Below, one piece after another: positions 24,895 to 32,840 of a DNA stretch of 64,000 nt (positions within the stretch are counted from its first letter, which is position 1; every line of letters begins with the position of its first letter). Below the pieces are notes generated by a model. That model had not been told where the DNA came from and made no database searches. It saw nothing but the letters and a program-made list of their open reading frames with translations. The stretch spans positions 2,356,001 to 2,420,000 of the forward strand of contig CP108400.1 in NCBI GenBank assembly GCA_045039925.1, in the 5' to 3' direction. Source of the DNA: Yinghuangia sp045039925 (lineage in GTDB: Bacteria > Actinomycetota > Actinomycetes > Streptomycetales > Streptomycetaceae). The position numbers and the translations under genes are program-made.

Positions 24895-26681
24895 GTCGCC
24901 TCCTCGGCGCCGGGTTCCTCGGCAGCGGGTTCCTCAGCGGCGGGTTCCTCGGCGGGTTCCGGGGTGCCGGGGGGAGCCGCGGTGCGGTAGCGGGCGCGGA
25001 GTTCGGCCTTCAACACCTTGCCGACCGGGTTGCGCGGCAGCGCCTCGACGACTTCGAGGCGCTCGGGAAGTTTGTACGTGGCGATCCGACGCTCCCTCAG
25101 GAAGCCCACCAGGCCGTCGAGTTCGAGTGCGGCGCCGGGTGCGGGCACGACGACGGCGCAGGCGCGTTCGCCGAGCACCGGGTCGGCCACGGCGACCACC
25201 GCGGCCTCGGCGACGGAGGGGTGGGCGAGGATGTGGCCTTCGAGTTCGGCGGCGGAGATGTTCATGCCGCCGCGTACGACGATGTCCTTGGCCCGGTCGA
25301 CGTAGCGCAGGTAGCGCATGTCGCCCGAGGCGTCGGTCGCGTAGGCGAAGATGTCGCCGGTGCGGAACCAGCCTTCGTCGTCGAAGGCGTCGTCCTCGGC
25401 CCGGTCGCGGCCGAGGTAGCCGGCGAAGACACCGGGGCCCTGGAGCCGCAACTCCCCGGGCACGTCCGCCTCGTCGACCTCCTTGCCGGTCGCGGGGTCG
25501 ACCAGCCGGGTGCGCATGCCCTGGGCCGCCCGGTTGTCCCACGTGTGCTCCGGCGATCCGAAACGCGGGAAGTAGCGGGCCCGTTCGCGGTGGTCGGGCA
25601 CGGTGGTCGGTCCGGACACCAGGCTCGCGCCCTCGTTGGAGCCGAAGCAGTTCAGCACCTCGATGCCGAAGCGCTCGTGCCAGCCGACCGTCATCTCCTC
25701 GGTGAGCGGTGCGGATCCCGATCCGACGATGCGCAGCGTCGACAGGACGCCGGGCGGCAGCGCGTCCTGGGCCAGCACGACGGTCAGCAGCGCGGGCGGA
25801 GCCACCGTGTACGTCACGCGCTCGCCGGCGATCTGCCCGAAGAACACCTTCGGGTCGAACGGATGGTGCTGCACCAGGACGGCGCCGGTCATCAGCCAGG
25901 GCACGAACATGCCGCCGATACCGGCCATGTTGACCATCGGGAAGGGATTGAGCAGGACGTCCTCGCCGGTCAGCCCGGCGGCGTCCACGCTGGCCGCCGC
26001 CATGGGCGACCAGTCGTTCGCGCAGCGCGGCACGCCTTTGGGGGTCGCCTCGGTGCCCGAGGTCCAGCAGATCGTGACGCAGTTCCCCGGGTGCGGGGTG
26101 AACGACGCGAGGTGGGCGGCGAGCGCGGGGTCGGCCGGGTCGGCCGTGCGCAGTGCGGCGTCGAGGCCTACCGCGCCCGCGGGCACGTCGGCTTCGGGGC
26201 CGAACGCGAGCACGCGTACGCCGTCGGGGTAGGTCTCGCGGGCCGACGTGGCCGACGCCCGGGTCCCGATGCGGGTCGCGGTGACGAACGCGCGGACGTC
26301 GGCGAGGGCGCCCAGCGTGCCGAGTTCGTGTTCGCGGTGCTGCACGGGGAAGGGCGTGGCGACGGCCCCGAGGCGGGCCACGGCCAGGTACGCGGCGGCC
26401 AGTTCCACGCTGTTGGGGAGTTGCACGCCGACCGTCGTGTCGCGCCGGACCCCTTCGGCCAGCAGCACGGCGGCCAAGCGGTCGACGTACGCGTCCAGTT
26501 CGGCCCAGGTGAGGCGGCGGGCGGGTCCGTCGAGGTGGGCCGCGCGGTCGGCGGGGTCGACGACGGCGGTGGCGCCGGGGCGTTCGGCGACGCGGGCGCG
26601 GAACAGCTCGTCCCAGGTGGGCGCGCCCCACCAGCCGGCCTCGGTGTACGCCGCCTCGCGGTCGGCGGGATGCAGCCTCAC
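24891..26681 (-). CDS. AMP-forming acyl-CoA synthetase/ligase
   Basis: This 596-residue ANL-superfamily enzyme activates a carboxylic acid to its CoA ester through an acyl-AMP. Motifs run in order: the P-loop CWTSGTEATPKGVP, the substrate-pocket block VLNCFGSNEGASL, GWFRTGDIFAYA and the hinge YLRYVDRAKDIVVRGGMNIS. Next comes the A10 lysine region LPRNPVGKVLKAEL. The C-terminal ~25 residues are an acidic Pro-Ala-Glu-Glu repeat not typical of the family. The GTG start at 26681 overlaps the carotenoid-oxygenase stop by 4 nt. An open frame continues upstream only as a shadow of the oxygenase. The substrate is presumably the acid derived from the oxygenase product. Confidence 0.92.
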   Translation of the reverse strand: MRLHPADREAAYTEAGWWGAPTWDELFRARVAERPGATAVVDPADRAAHLDGPARRLTWAELDAYVDRLAAVLLAEGVRRDTTVGVQLPNSVELAAAYLAVARLGAVATPFPVQHREHELGTLGALADVRAFVTATRIGTRASATSARETYPDGVRVLAFGPEADVPAGAVGLDAALRTADPADPALAAHLASFTPHPGNCVTICWTSGTEATPKGVPRCANDWSPMAAASVDAAGLTGEDVLLNPFPMVNMAGIGGMFVPWLMTGAVLVQHHPFDPKVFFGQIAGERVTYTVAPPALLTVVLAQDALPPGVLSTLRIVGSGSAPLTEEMTVGWHERFGIEVLNCFGSNEGASLVSGPTTVPDHRERARYFPRFGSPEHTWDNRAAQGMRTRLVDPATGKEVDEADVPGELRLQGPGVFAGYLGRDRAEDDAFDDEGWFRTGDIFAYATDASGDMRYLRYVDRAKDIVVRGGMNISAAELEGHILAHPSVAEAAVVAVADPVLGERACAVVVPAPGAALELDGLVGFLRERRIATYKLPERLEVVEALPRNPVGKVLKAELRARYRTAAPPGTPEPAEEPAAEEPAAEEPGAEEAT

Positions 26682-28159
26682 CGCGCCTGCTCCAGCTGCT
26701 CGGCGCGGATCCAGCACGAGTGGAAGCCGGTGGGCACGCGCTGCGGCAGCAGGATGCGGCACACCGGGCCCGCGGCCAGGTCGGCGGCGTCGAGCACGAC
26801 GACCTCGGAGCGGTCCTCGGCCTCGTCGTGCACGAAGGTCACGAGGTAGCCGTCGTCTTCCGCGGTGCCGCCGTCGCGCGGTGCGAAGGGGGCCTCGGAG
26901 CCCCACCTGCCCGGTCCGAAGCGGTGGTCCTGGCGCTCGCCGGTGTGCAGGTCGTACCGCACCAGGCCGTCGAAGAGGAGGGTGTCCTCGCGGGCGATGT
27001 GCACGGCGTACCCGAAGCGGTTGCGGCGCCCGGTGACGCGCGAGTCGATCATCGGGAACTCGGTGTTGTCGTCGTCGCGCGGGCCCTCGGTGGTGGCTCC
27101 GGTGCGCAGGTCGAACCGGTAGCGCCACAGCTGCGCGTCGAGGCGCAGGTACGCCAGCATGCGGGCGAGCGGGTGGTCGATGCGCGGCTGGTGCTGCGGG
27201 TCCTTGACGCGGCAGACGTCCATGACGATCTCGTGGCCCTCCTCCCACGCGTTGACGACGTGGTAGATGTAGCCGGGCCGGGCCTCGAACCACCGCACCG
27301 ACGCGTTGTCGCCGCGGCGCGGCAGCACCGCGAAGCGGGACGGGAGTTCGCGGTCGAAGTTGATGCGGTAGCGGCCTTGGCGGCGGGCCTCCTGGTCCTG
27401 GATCAGCGGCAGGTCCATGAGGATCGCGTGGTTCTCGGTGATCGCCATGTCGTGCGGCAGCCGGGGGGCCGGCAGGTCGATCTCGGCGACGTGCTCGACG
27501 ACGCCCTTGGGGCCGACGACGCCGTACCTGAGGTAGGGCGGCTCGGGGCCGTAGTCGAACCAGAACATCTCGCCGGTCGCCTCGTCCACCTTCGGGTGGG
27601 CCATGAAGTCGCCGGTCAGCGTGCCGAGGAAGTTCTCCGCGCCGATGGTGCGCAGCGACAGCGGGTCGAGGCTCATCGGCGTCCCGCACAGGTACCAGGT
27701 GGGCAGGACCCGGCCGTTGAAGAAGACCACGTCGGTGTTGGCGGAGTCCTTGATGCCGAGCCCGTGGCCGTTCCCGAACGGGTTGCCCTTGGGGTCCTCC
27801 ATGACGCCGGTCCACAGCGAGTGCCCGGCGGCGGTCTCGGCGTCGAAGGCGGCCGTGCGCACCCACCGGTTCATGTACCGGGCGGTGCCGTTCTCGAAGT
27901 GCAGGCCGTGGATCATGCCGTCGCCGTCGAACCAGTGGTAGCGGCCGGGCGCGGCGAAGCGCCGATTGGGGCCGTTGCGCAGGTAGACGCCGTTGAGGTC
28001 CCTCGGGATCTCACCGATTACTTCCAGATCGTCTGCGTCGATCTCGGTCCCGACCGGGGCGTACACGCCCAGCAGGTACGGGTTCTCCTCGCCCTCCGGA
28101 ACGGCGCGCCGCGCGCCCGCATCACGCTGAATCCGGGGGATCTGTGGGGCTTCCGTCAT
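26678..28159 (-). CDS. Carotenoid/stilbene cleavage dioxygenase (RPE65 family)
   Basis: The 493-residue enzyme is full length for the family of seven-bladed-propeller, non-heme Fe(II) dioxygenases that split a C=C bond of a polyene or stilbene into two carbonyls. The four iron-binding histidines can be placed at H188 (FMAHPK), H236 (PHDMAI), H300 (YIYHVVNAW) and H480 (GFHSCW). The segment YMNRWVRT recalls mycobacterial carotenoid oxygenases. The ATG at 28159 has a strong GGAGG site; an ATG at 28180 is less likely. It opens the five-gene operon, and a tandem-HxlR regulator is divergent to it. The substrate is unknown. Confidence 0.93.
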   Translation of the reverse strand: MTEAPQIPRIQRDAGARRAVPEGEENPYLLGVYAPVGTEIDADDLEVIGEIPRDLNGVYLRNGPNRRFAAPGRYHWFDGDGMIHGLHFENGTARYMNRWVRTAAFDAETAAGHSLWTGVMEDPKGNPFGNGHGLGIKDSANTDVVFFNGRVLPTWYLCGTPMSLDPLSLRTIGAENFLGTLTGDFMAHPKVDEATGEMFWFDYGPEPPYLRYGVVGPKGVVEHVAEIDLPAPRLPHDMAITENHAILMDLPLIQDQEARRQGRYRINFDRELPSRFAVLPRRGDNASVRWFEARPGYIYHVVNAWEEGHEIVMDVCRVKDPQHQPRIDHPLARMLAYLRLDAQLWRYRFDLRTGATTEGPRDDDNTEFPMIDSRVTGRRNRFGYAVHIAREDTLLFDGLVRYDLHTGERQDHRFGPGRWGSEAPFAPRDGGTAEDDGYLVTFVHDEAEDRSEVVVLDAADLAAGPVCRILLPQRVPTGFHSCWIRAEQLEQAR

Positions 28160-28221
28160 TTCCGCCTCCGCCGAGCACATGAACCTGATCGGGACATCCG
28201 GGTGGTGCGGCGTGCGCCGTG

Positions 28222-28256
28222 CACTTGCGACGGTACTTCGTCGATCGGGATACTTC
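28222..28256. promoter_or_regulatory. ACTT-box array in the divergent promoter region
   Basis: Three ACTT-containing boxes (CACTTGCG, TACTTCGT, TACTTCCA at about 28222, 28234 and 28251) precede the HxlR start and lie within 100 bp of the oxygenase start. An AAGT follows the last box and gives a short inverted repeat. They are candidate HxlR half-sites. Confidence 0.35.
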
Positions 28257-28260
28257 CAGA

Positions 28261-29229
28261 GTGAAAGTGACTGCTCCGGCCCCCACGTCGCTCGGCCACG
28301 GCCTTCTGGTGATGGGCGATCTGTGGAACCTGCTCATCGTGCGCACGCTCCTCACCGAGGGGCCCGCGCGCTTCGGCGACCTGCGGACGCGCCTGGGCAT
28401 CTCGGACCCGGTGCTGACCCGGCGGCTGCGCGACCTGGCGGCGGACGGGCTGGTCGAGGCGCACGAGTACCACGCCGCGCCGCCGCGCCGCGACTACCGC
28501 CTGACGGGCTCGGGCGAGGAGTTGTGGCCGGCGCTCGCGGCGCTGCACGCGTGGGACCGGCGCTGGGCGCCCGGTTCCGCCCTCCGGCTGCGCGGCGCAC
28601 TGACGCACGCGGCGTGCGGCAACCGCACGGACCCCGTCTTCGGGTGCGGCGCCTGCGGGGCGATCGGCCTGAGCGCCCGGGACACGACGGCGTCGGTGGA
28701 CCGGTCCGTGCCCTTCGCGTCGACCAACCCGCGGCGCCGCTACCACCGTTCGGCCTCCGTCGGGGGACGCGACGGCACCGCGCCGCACAACGGCTCCGCC
28801 CCCGCCCCGGACGCGCCCGTGGCGGGGGCGGCGGTGCTGGCCGACCGCACCTCGACGTCCCTCCTGGCCGCCGCGTTCCTCGGCCACCGCCGCTTCGGCG
28901 ACTTCCAGACGCTGCTGCACGACACCGCACCGCACACCGTGACCACGCGGCTGGCGCTGCTCACCGACCAGGGCATCCTGGAGAAGTCACCGCTGCGGGA
29001 CGGCGGTCGGCGGCAGGGCTACCGGCTCACCCCCAAGGGGCACGACTTCTTCCCGACCTTCGCCTTCCTCATCGCCTGGGCCGCCCGCTGGTTCCACGAG
29101 GACGGCCGCCCCGGCGTCCACATCGGCCACCGCGCCTGCGGCGCCGACCTCCTCCCCCGCTGGACCTGCAACGCCTGCAACGGCCAACTCGACGCCCTCA
29201 CCCTGGGCGTACCGCCGACCGCTCCGTGA
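28261..29229 (+). CDS. Tandem-domain HxlR-type regulator with two cysteine clusters
   Basis: The 322-residue protein contains two HxlR winged-helix domains. The first runs from LLVMGDLWNLLIVRTLLTEG to a C119/C129/C132 cluster. The second, from LLAAAFLGHRRFGDFQTLL, ends in C293/C303/C306 (HRACGADLLPRWTCNACNG). Most HxlR proteins are about 110-160 residues and dimerise, so here one chain probably acts as a built-in dimer. The cysteine clusters look like zinc-ribbon or redox knuckles. It is divergent from the carotenoid-oxygenase operon, its likely target. The start is uncertain: the GTG at 28261 puts the domain near the N-terminus, and an earlier ATG is at 28219. Confidence 0.85.
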   Translation: MKVTAPAPTSLGHGLLVMGDLWNLLIVRTLLTEGPARFGDLRTRLGISDPVLTRRLRDLAADGLVEAHEYHAAPPRRDYRLTGSGEELWPALAALHAWDRRWAPGSALRLRGALTHAACGNRTDPVFGCGACGAIGLSARDTTASVDRSVPFASTNPRRRYHRSASVGGRDGTAPHNGSAPAPDAPVAGAAVLADRTSTSLLAAAFLGHRRFGDFQTLLHDTAPHTVTTRLALLTDQGILEKSPLRDGGRRQGYRLTPKGHDFFPTFAFLIAWAARWFHEDGRPGVHIGHRACGADLLPRWTCNACNGQLDALTLGVPPTAP

Positions 29230-29324
29230 GCGGGCAGGCACCGCCCGCCCGTCGGACGTGCCACGCGACCGGCCGCGGCGTCCGGTGCCCCGAGTGGGCG
29301 TCCGTCCCCCTCGGCTCGGGGGAA

Positions 29325-30815
29325 TCAGTCGCGGGCGGAGGGGGCTGGGCCGGTGTTGCCGCGGGCGGTGTACATGGCGACGGTGAGGTCGCGGATGAAG
29401 TCGGTGCGGCCGTCCTCGTCGAGGCGTACGAGGGCGCGGCGGGTGAACTGGTCGACGGCCTGGGAGACGGTGTCGACGACGTCGTCGAGGACCGCGGTGC
29501 GGGTCGAGGCGTCGAGGGCGGCGATGCGGCGGCGCAGCATCGCCTCGGCGACCTGCGGCGCGTAGTCGATGTGCAGCGCTTGGGCGGAGAACACCTGGAC
29601 GCCCGCAGCCGTCATGGCGCCGGACAGGCGCCGGGTCATCTCCTCGTTGACGTGCTCGGTGTCGCGGAGTGAGGCCGCGCCGCGGGTGAAGCTGTCGCAC
29701 GGGAGGCTCGCGGTGACCGCGCTCACCGCCGCCTCGATCTGCTGCCGCAGGTACTGCTCGTGGTCGCGTACCGCGAACTTGGCACGGGCGGTGTCCCGGA
29801 CCTGCCACACCACCAGGACCATGACCTGGAGCGGGGTGCCCTGACGGTCGGTCAGGTCCATCGGACGGCTGCGCCAGTGGCGGAGGCGGGTGTCGACCTT
29901 GCGGCGGCGGCGGAAGGGCACCGCCCATACGAGGCCGGCGCGCCGGACCGTGCCCTTGTAGCGGCCGAAGCGGCTCATGACGCGTACGGATCCGGCCGGC
30001 ACGACGAACATGCCGACGAGCAGCACCAGGCCGAGGATCGCGGCGCCGGTGCCGACGGAGATGGCGACCGGCTCGGAGACGTCGAGGAGTGCGCTCCGGC
30101 GGAGTTGGTCGGGGAGTCGCAGATCGATGCGGCCGGACGCCGCGACCGCCCATGCGGCGCCGCACACGGCCGCGAGGAGGGTCGGGCCCGCAAGCCAGCC
30201 GGGCAGGACGAACGCGGGGCGTTCGCGGAGCTCCTGGTCGGCGCGCGGGAAGCGGGCGCGGGTGAGGGCGGAGGACGAGCCCTCGGGAGTCGCGACGAAG
30301 TGCGCGTCGCCGAAGGTCGCGGTGGTCGTGGCCGCGGCCTTCGACGTGGCTTTGGCGGTGCCATTGGCGGTGCCGTTGGCCGTGCCGTTGGCGGTGCCGT
30401 TGGCCGTGCCGGCCGCGACCGGGGCGACGGCCGTGTCGGTGTGCGTGCGGGTGGTCTTGGCGGCCATGTGGTTGCCCCGTTCCGGCGGGTCGAGCGGGTC
30501 ACGTTGCGGCACGTACGGCATCGCGGTGTCGGTGGCGGGCAGGCCGGCGGTACGCCCGGCGCCCACTGTGCTCGTTGTGCTCGCCGTACCCACGGTGCCC
30601 GCGTTGCTCGCGGTTGCCGAGCCCAGGCCCGCGGCGGACAGCGCGCGGATCTCGGCGGTGTCGAGGACACGCCCGTCCAGCGGCGCTCCCCCGGTCGCGT
30701 CGCCGGCCCGGTCCAGGACGGTCACGATGACGGGCGCGGCGCCGGTGCCGAGCCTGCGGCGGTCCGCAGGTCCGGCCGGCCCCGCCCATTCCCCCGTCGG
30801 GTCTTCGCGTGTCAC
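29325..30815 (-). CDS. SPFH-domain membrane protein with a long low-complexity N-terminus
   Basis: The first ~200 of 496 residues are Ala/Thr/Gly-rich and include four or five GTAN units. Two hydrophobic segments follow (GPTLLAAVCGAAWAVAAS and GTGAAILGLVLLVGMFVVPA). An SPFH domain comes next (GSVRVMSRFGRYKGTVRR, VWAVPFRRRRKVDTR, MVLVVWQVRDTARAKF, YLRQQIEAAVSAVTASLP). Such proteins scaffold membrane domains or regulate membrane proteases. The N-terminal extension is unlike the slipin at 2.7 kb. It is followed about 95 bp later by the end of the HxlR gene and preceded by the secreted hydrolase gene, about 115 bp away. Confidence 0.85.
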   Translation of the reverse strand: MTREDPTGEWAGPAGPADRRRLGTGAAPVIVTVLDRAGDATGGAPLDGRVLDTAEIRALSAAGLGSATASNAGTVGTASTTSTVGAGRTAGLPATDTAMPYVPQRDPLDPPERGNHMAAKTTRTHTDTAVAPVAAGTANGTANGTANGTANGTAKATSKAAATTTATFGDAHFVATPEGSSSALTRARFPRADQELRERPAFVLPGWLAGPTLLAAVCGAAWAVAASGRIDLRLPDQLRRSALLDVSEPVAISVGTGAAILGLVLLVGMFVVPAGSVRVMSRFGRYKGTVRRAGLVWAVPFRRRRKVDTRLRHWRSRPMDLTDRQGTPLQVMVLVVWQVRDTARAKFAVRDHEQYLRQQIEAAVSAVTASLPCDSFTRGAASLRDTEHVNEEMTRRLSGAMTAAGVQVFSAQALHIDYAPQVAEAMLRRRIAALDASTRTAVLDDVVDTVSQAVDQFTRRALVRLDEDGRTDFIRDLTVAMYTARGNTGPAPSARD

Positions 30816-30931
30816 CTGTGCTCCTCACGCGTCGGCGTCGACGCCGTTCCGGTGACGGCGCTGCCCTCCTCGGGCCGCCGCCTCGTGGTTCTGGTGATGG
30901 TGCATCAGCAATCGGACGTCGGTGATGGACG

Positions 30932-32443
30932 TCAGCGCATGAGCAACGCCCAGGTGTCCTTGCCCGGTATTCCGTCGGCCTCGGCGCCGGTCCAGCCCTG
31001 CGCACGCTGGAAGGCGGCAGTCGCCTGCCGGTCGGCCGTACCCCACGTGGGGCCGGGGCCCTCGCGGTAGTAATTGCCGTACCCCTTGGCGATGAGGGCC
31101 TTGCCGAGCTGGGTGATGTACGCGTTGGACTTGCCCGGACCGAAGTACTGCGCACCCGGGAACGCGGGCGCGCCGGGAGTCGTGGACGGCGGGGCGGGGT
31201 TGGCGCCGCCGGTTCCCCCTGTGCCCCCGGTTCCGCCGGACCCGCCGGTTGCCCCGTCGGATCCGGCCATGAGGCGCGCCCACGTCTCGCGTCCGGGTAT
31301 TCCGTCGGCGTCGGCGCCGGTCCAGCCCTGGGCGCGCTGGAAGGCGGCGGTGGCCTTCTGGTCCGCCGCGCCCCACGTGGGGCCGGGGCCCTCGCGGTAG
31401 TAGCTGCCGTACCCCTTGGCGACGAGGGCCTTGCCGAGCTGGGTGATGTACGCGTTGGACTTGCCCGGACCGAAGTACTGCGCACCCGGGAACGCGGGCG
31501 TGCCGGGGACGGTCGTGCCGGGGGTGGTCGTACCGCCTCCGGTGCCGCCGCCTTCGACCACGTTCTTGTAGCGGTACGCCTTGTAGCCGGACGAGTAGTT
31601 GAAGTACGCGTACGGGATGGTGCGGTGCTTGGTGCCCGGCTGGGTCTGCTCGTAGCCGACATAGCTCGCGCGCGACGAGTCGGTCCAGCGCTCGAAGATG
31701 ACGACGTGCGAACCACGCATCGGGTTGGCCGCGTTGTGGAAGAGCAGGATGTCGCCCGGCTTGAGGTCGCTCTTGGAGATGGGCGCGGCGTAGTCGGCGA
31801 GGTTGCCGGTCCACGCGTTCTGGGCGAGGCCCCAGGCCATCGAGACATAGCCGGAGCAGTCGGTGCGGTAGCCGCCCCGGTAACCGGACTGGCTGTACGG
31901 CACGACCACGTCGGACCAGGATTGGGCCCGTTCGATTATCTGATCGCGCGTCACGGTCGCGAGGCCGGTGCGGGTGGGCGTGGCGAGGCCCGGCGTGGCA
32001 AGAACCGGGGTGGCGAGGACAGGCATGGCCAAGACCGGCGTGGCCAAGACCGGCGTGGCGAAGGCCGGGGTGACGCTCTTGCCGCCGGAGGAGCCGAGGC
32101 GCAGCGGGCCGGGCTCGCCCTGCGGTGAGCCGTACGTGCCCTCCCACGCGGCGGGGTCGGGTGCGTCCGGCGGAAGTTGCTCCTGGTCGATGAGCGTGTC
32201 GGCGAGGGGTTGGCGCGGCCCCTGGTCGTCGAGGGTCTTGCCCGGGTCGAGGGCGCGGGCGGCGGCGGGCGCGACACCGGCCGCGACGAAGCCGGCGGTG
32301 ACGACGGTGGCGGCGGTACGGCGCGCGCGACGCGCCGGACCACCCCCGGCGCGCAGGGCCATGGCCTCCTGCCGACGCGTCGCGACACATGCGAGGCATG
32401 TGCAGGACGGGTCGGCGATGTCGTCGAATACGGGGGCTTCCAT
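30932..32443 (-). CDS. Secreted NlpC/P60-like hydrolase with two peptidoglycan-binding domains
   Basis: The 503-residue protein is probably a cell-wall amidase or endopeptidase. An unusual N-terminus with C-x-C-x-x-C (CTCLAC) precedes a signal peptide (RRARRTAATVV to AARA). An (A/M)TPVL repeat spacer of about 35 residues follows, then the catalytic domain with Cys196 (YRTDCSGYVSMAWG) and His246 (RGSHVVIFERW). Two nearly identical domains of about 75 residues come last (FPGAQYFGPGKSNAYITQLG ... AFQRAQGWTGA-ADGIPG), joined by Gly/Thr-rich linkers. The ATG at 32443 has an AGG site; a GTG lies six bases upstream. About 390 bp of relatively AT-rich non-coding DNA precede it. Confidence 0.88.
   Translation of the reverse strand: MEAPVFDDIADPSCTCLACVATRRQEAMALRAGGGPARRARRTAATVVTAGFVAAGVAPAAARALDPGKTLDDQGPRQPLADTLIDQEQLPPDAPDPAAWEGTYGSPQGEPGPLRLGSSGGKSVTPAFATPVLATPVLAMPVLATPVLATPGLATPTRTGLATVTRDQIIERAQSWSDVVVPYSQSGYRGGYRTDCSGYVSMAWGLAQNAWTGNLADYAAPISKSDLKPGDILLFHNAANPMRGSHVVIFERWTDSSRASYVGYEQTQPGTKHRTIPYAYFNYSSGYKAYRYKNVVEGGGTGGGTTTPGTTVPGTPAFPGAQYFGPGKSNAYITQLGKALVAKGYGSYYREGPGPTWGAADQKATAAFQRAQGWTGADADGIPGRETWARLMAGSDGATGGSGGTGGTGGTGGANPAPPSTTPGAPAFPGAQYFGPGKSNAYITQLGKALIAKGYGNYYREGPGPTWGTADRQATAAFQRAQGWTGAEADGIPGKDTWALLMR
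30938..31176. repeat. Direct repeat copy A (peptidoglycan-binding domain)
   Basis: About 240 bp repeat with high identity 330 bp further on (31268-31506). The best-conserved tract includes the stretch encoding GPGKSNAYITQLGKAL. It encodes the C-terminal binding domain. Confidence 0.9.
31268..31506. repeat. Direct repeat copy B (peptidoglycan-binding domain)
   Basis: This is the second copy of the 240-bp repeat, encoding the inner binding domain. The similarity at DNA level, including silent positions, suggests recent duplication or gene conversion. Confidence 0.9.
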
Positions 32444-32840
32444 GTGCACCTGCCTCGCCGGTGTACCAGTGGCTTAGATGATCAACACGATTGAACACCA
32501 TTAATCACACAAGTCACGCCCATTCGTACTAATTCGGACATCAATTGACCCGGGCGTTGTAAACCTCGAATCACCCGAAGAGCCCTACGTACTACGGGTG
32601 GAGGGAGTCGGAGAGGGGCTCGGGACGGGCGGGCGGTGGGGTGGCTGGCGGGGCGCGCGGCGTTGCGGTTGTTCGGCGGAGTCGTCGGCGGTTGCGGATG
32701 GGGCTCGGCGTGGCACACACGAGGAACGAGCCCGCGCCGTGCAGGTGACGGCGGCGTACAAGCCCGCGCTTGAGGGGCTGGTGACAGTTCGTCAGGCACG
32801 GCATACTGCGCCCGATGTCACCTGCGGGGAGGGGCACAGA
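32444..32840. other. Non-coding gap between hydrolase and PhyH genes
   Basis: No gene is supported here. The part next to the hydrolase (32470-32590) is clearly less GC-rich than its surroundings and should hold that gene's promoter. It contains GAATCACCCG (32568-32577), a decamer also found, in the same orientation relative to the gene, upstream of the chaplin. I looked for a ydaO-type c-di-AMP riboswitch, which often precedes such hydrolases, and did not see its conserved blocks. Confidence 0.4.

Noticed and set aside
24891..27866. A single 991-residue fusion of acyl-CoA ligase with upstream sequence
   Set aside because: The upstream part is an out-of-frame shadow of the carotenoid oxygenase; the ligase has its own GTG start overlapping the oxygenase stop.
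32450..32600. A c-di-AMP (ydaO) riboswitch before the NlpC-type hydrolase gene
   Set aside because: Such hydrolases are often preceded by it, but the conserved blocks and pseudoknot elements were not visible on the minus strand.
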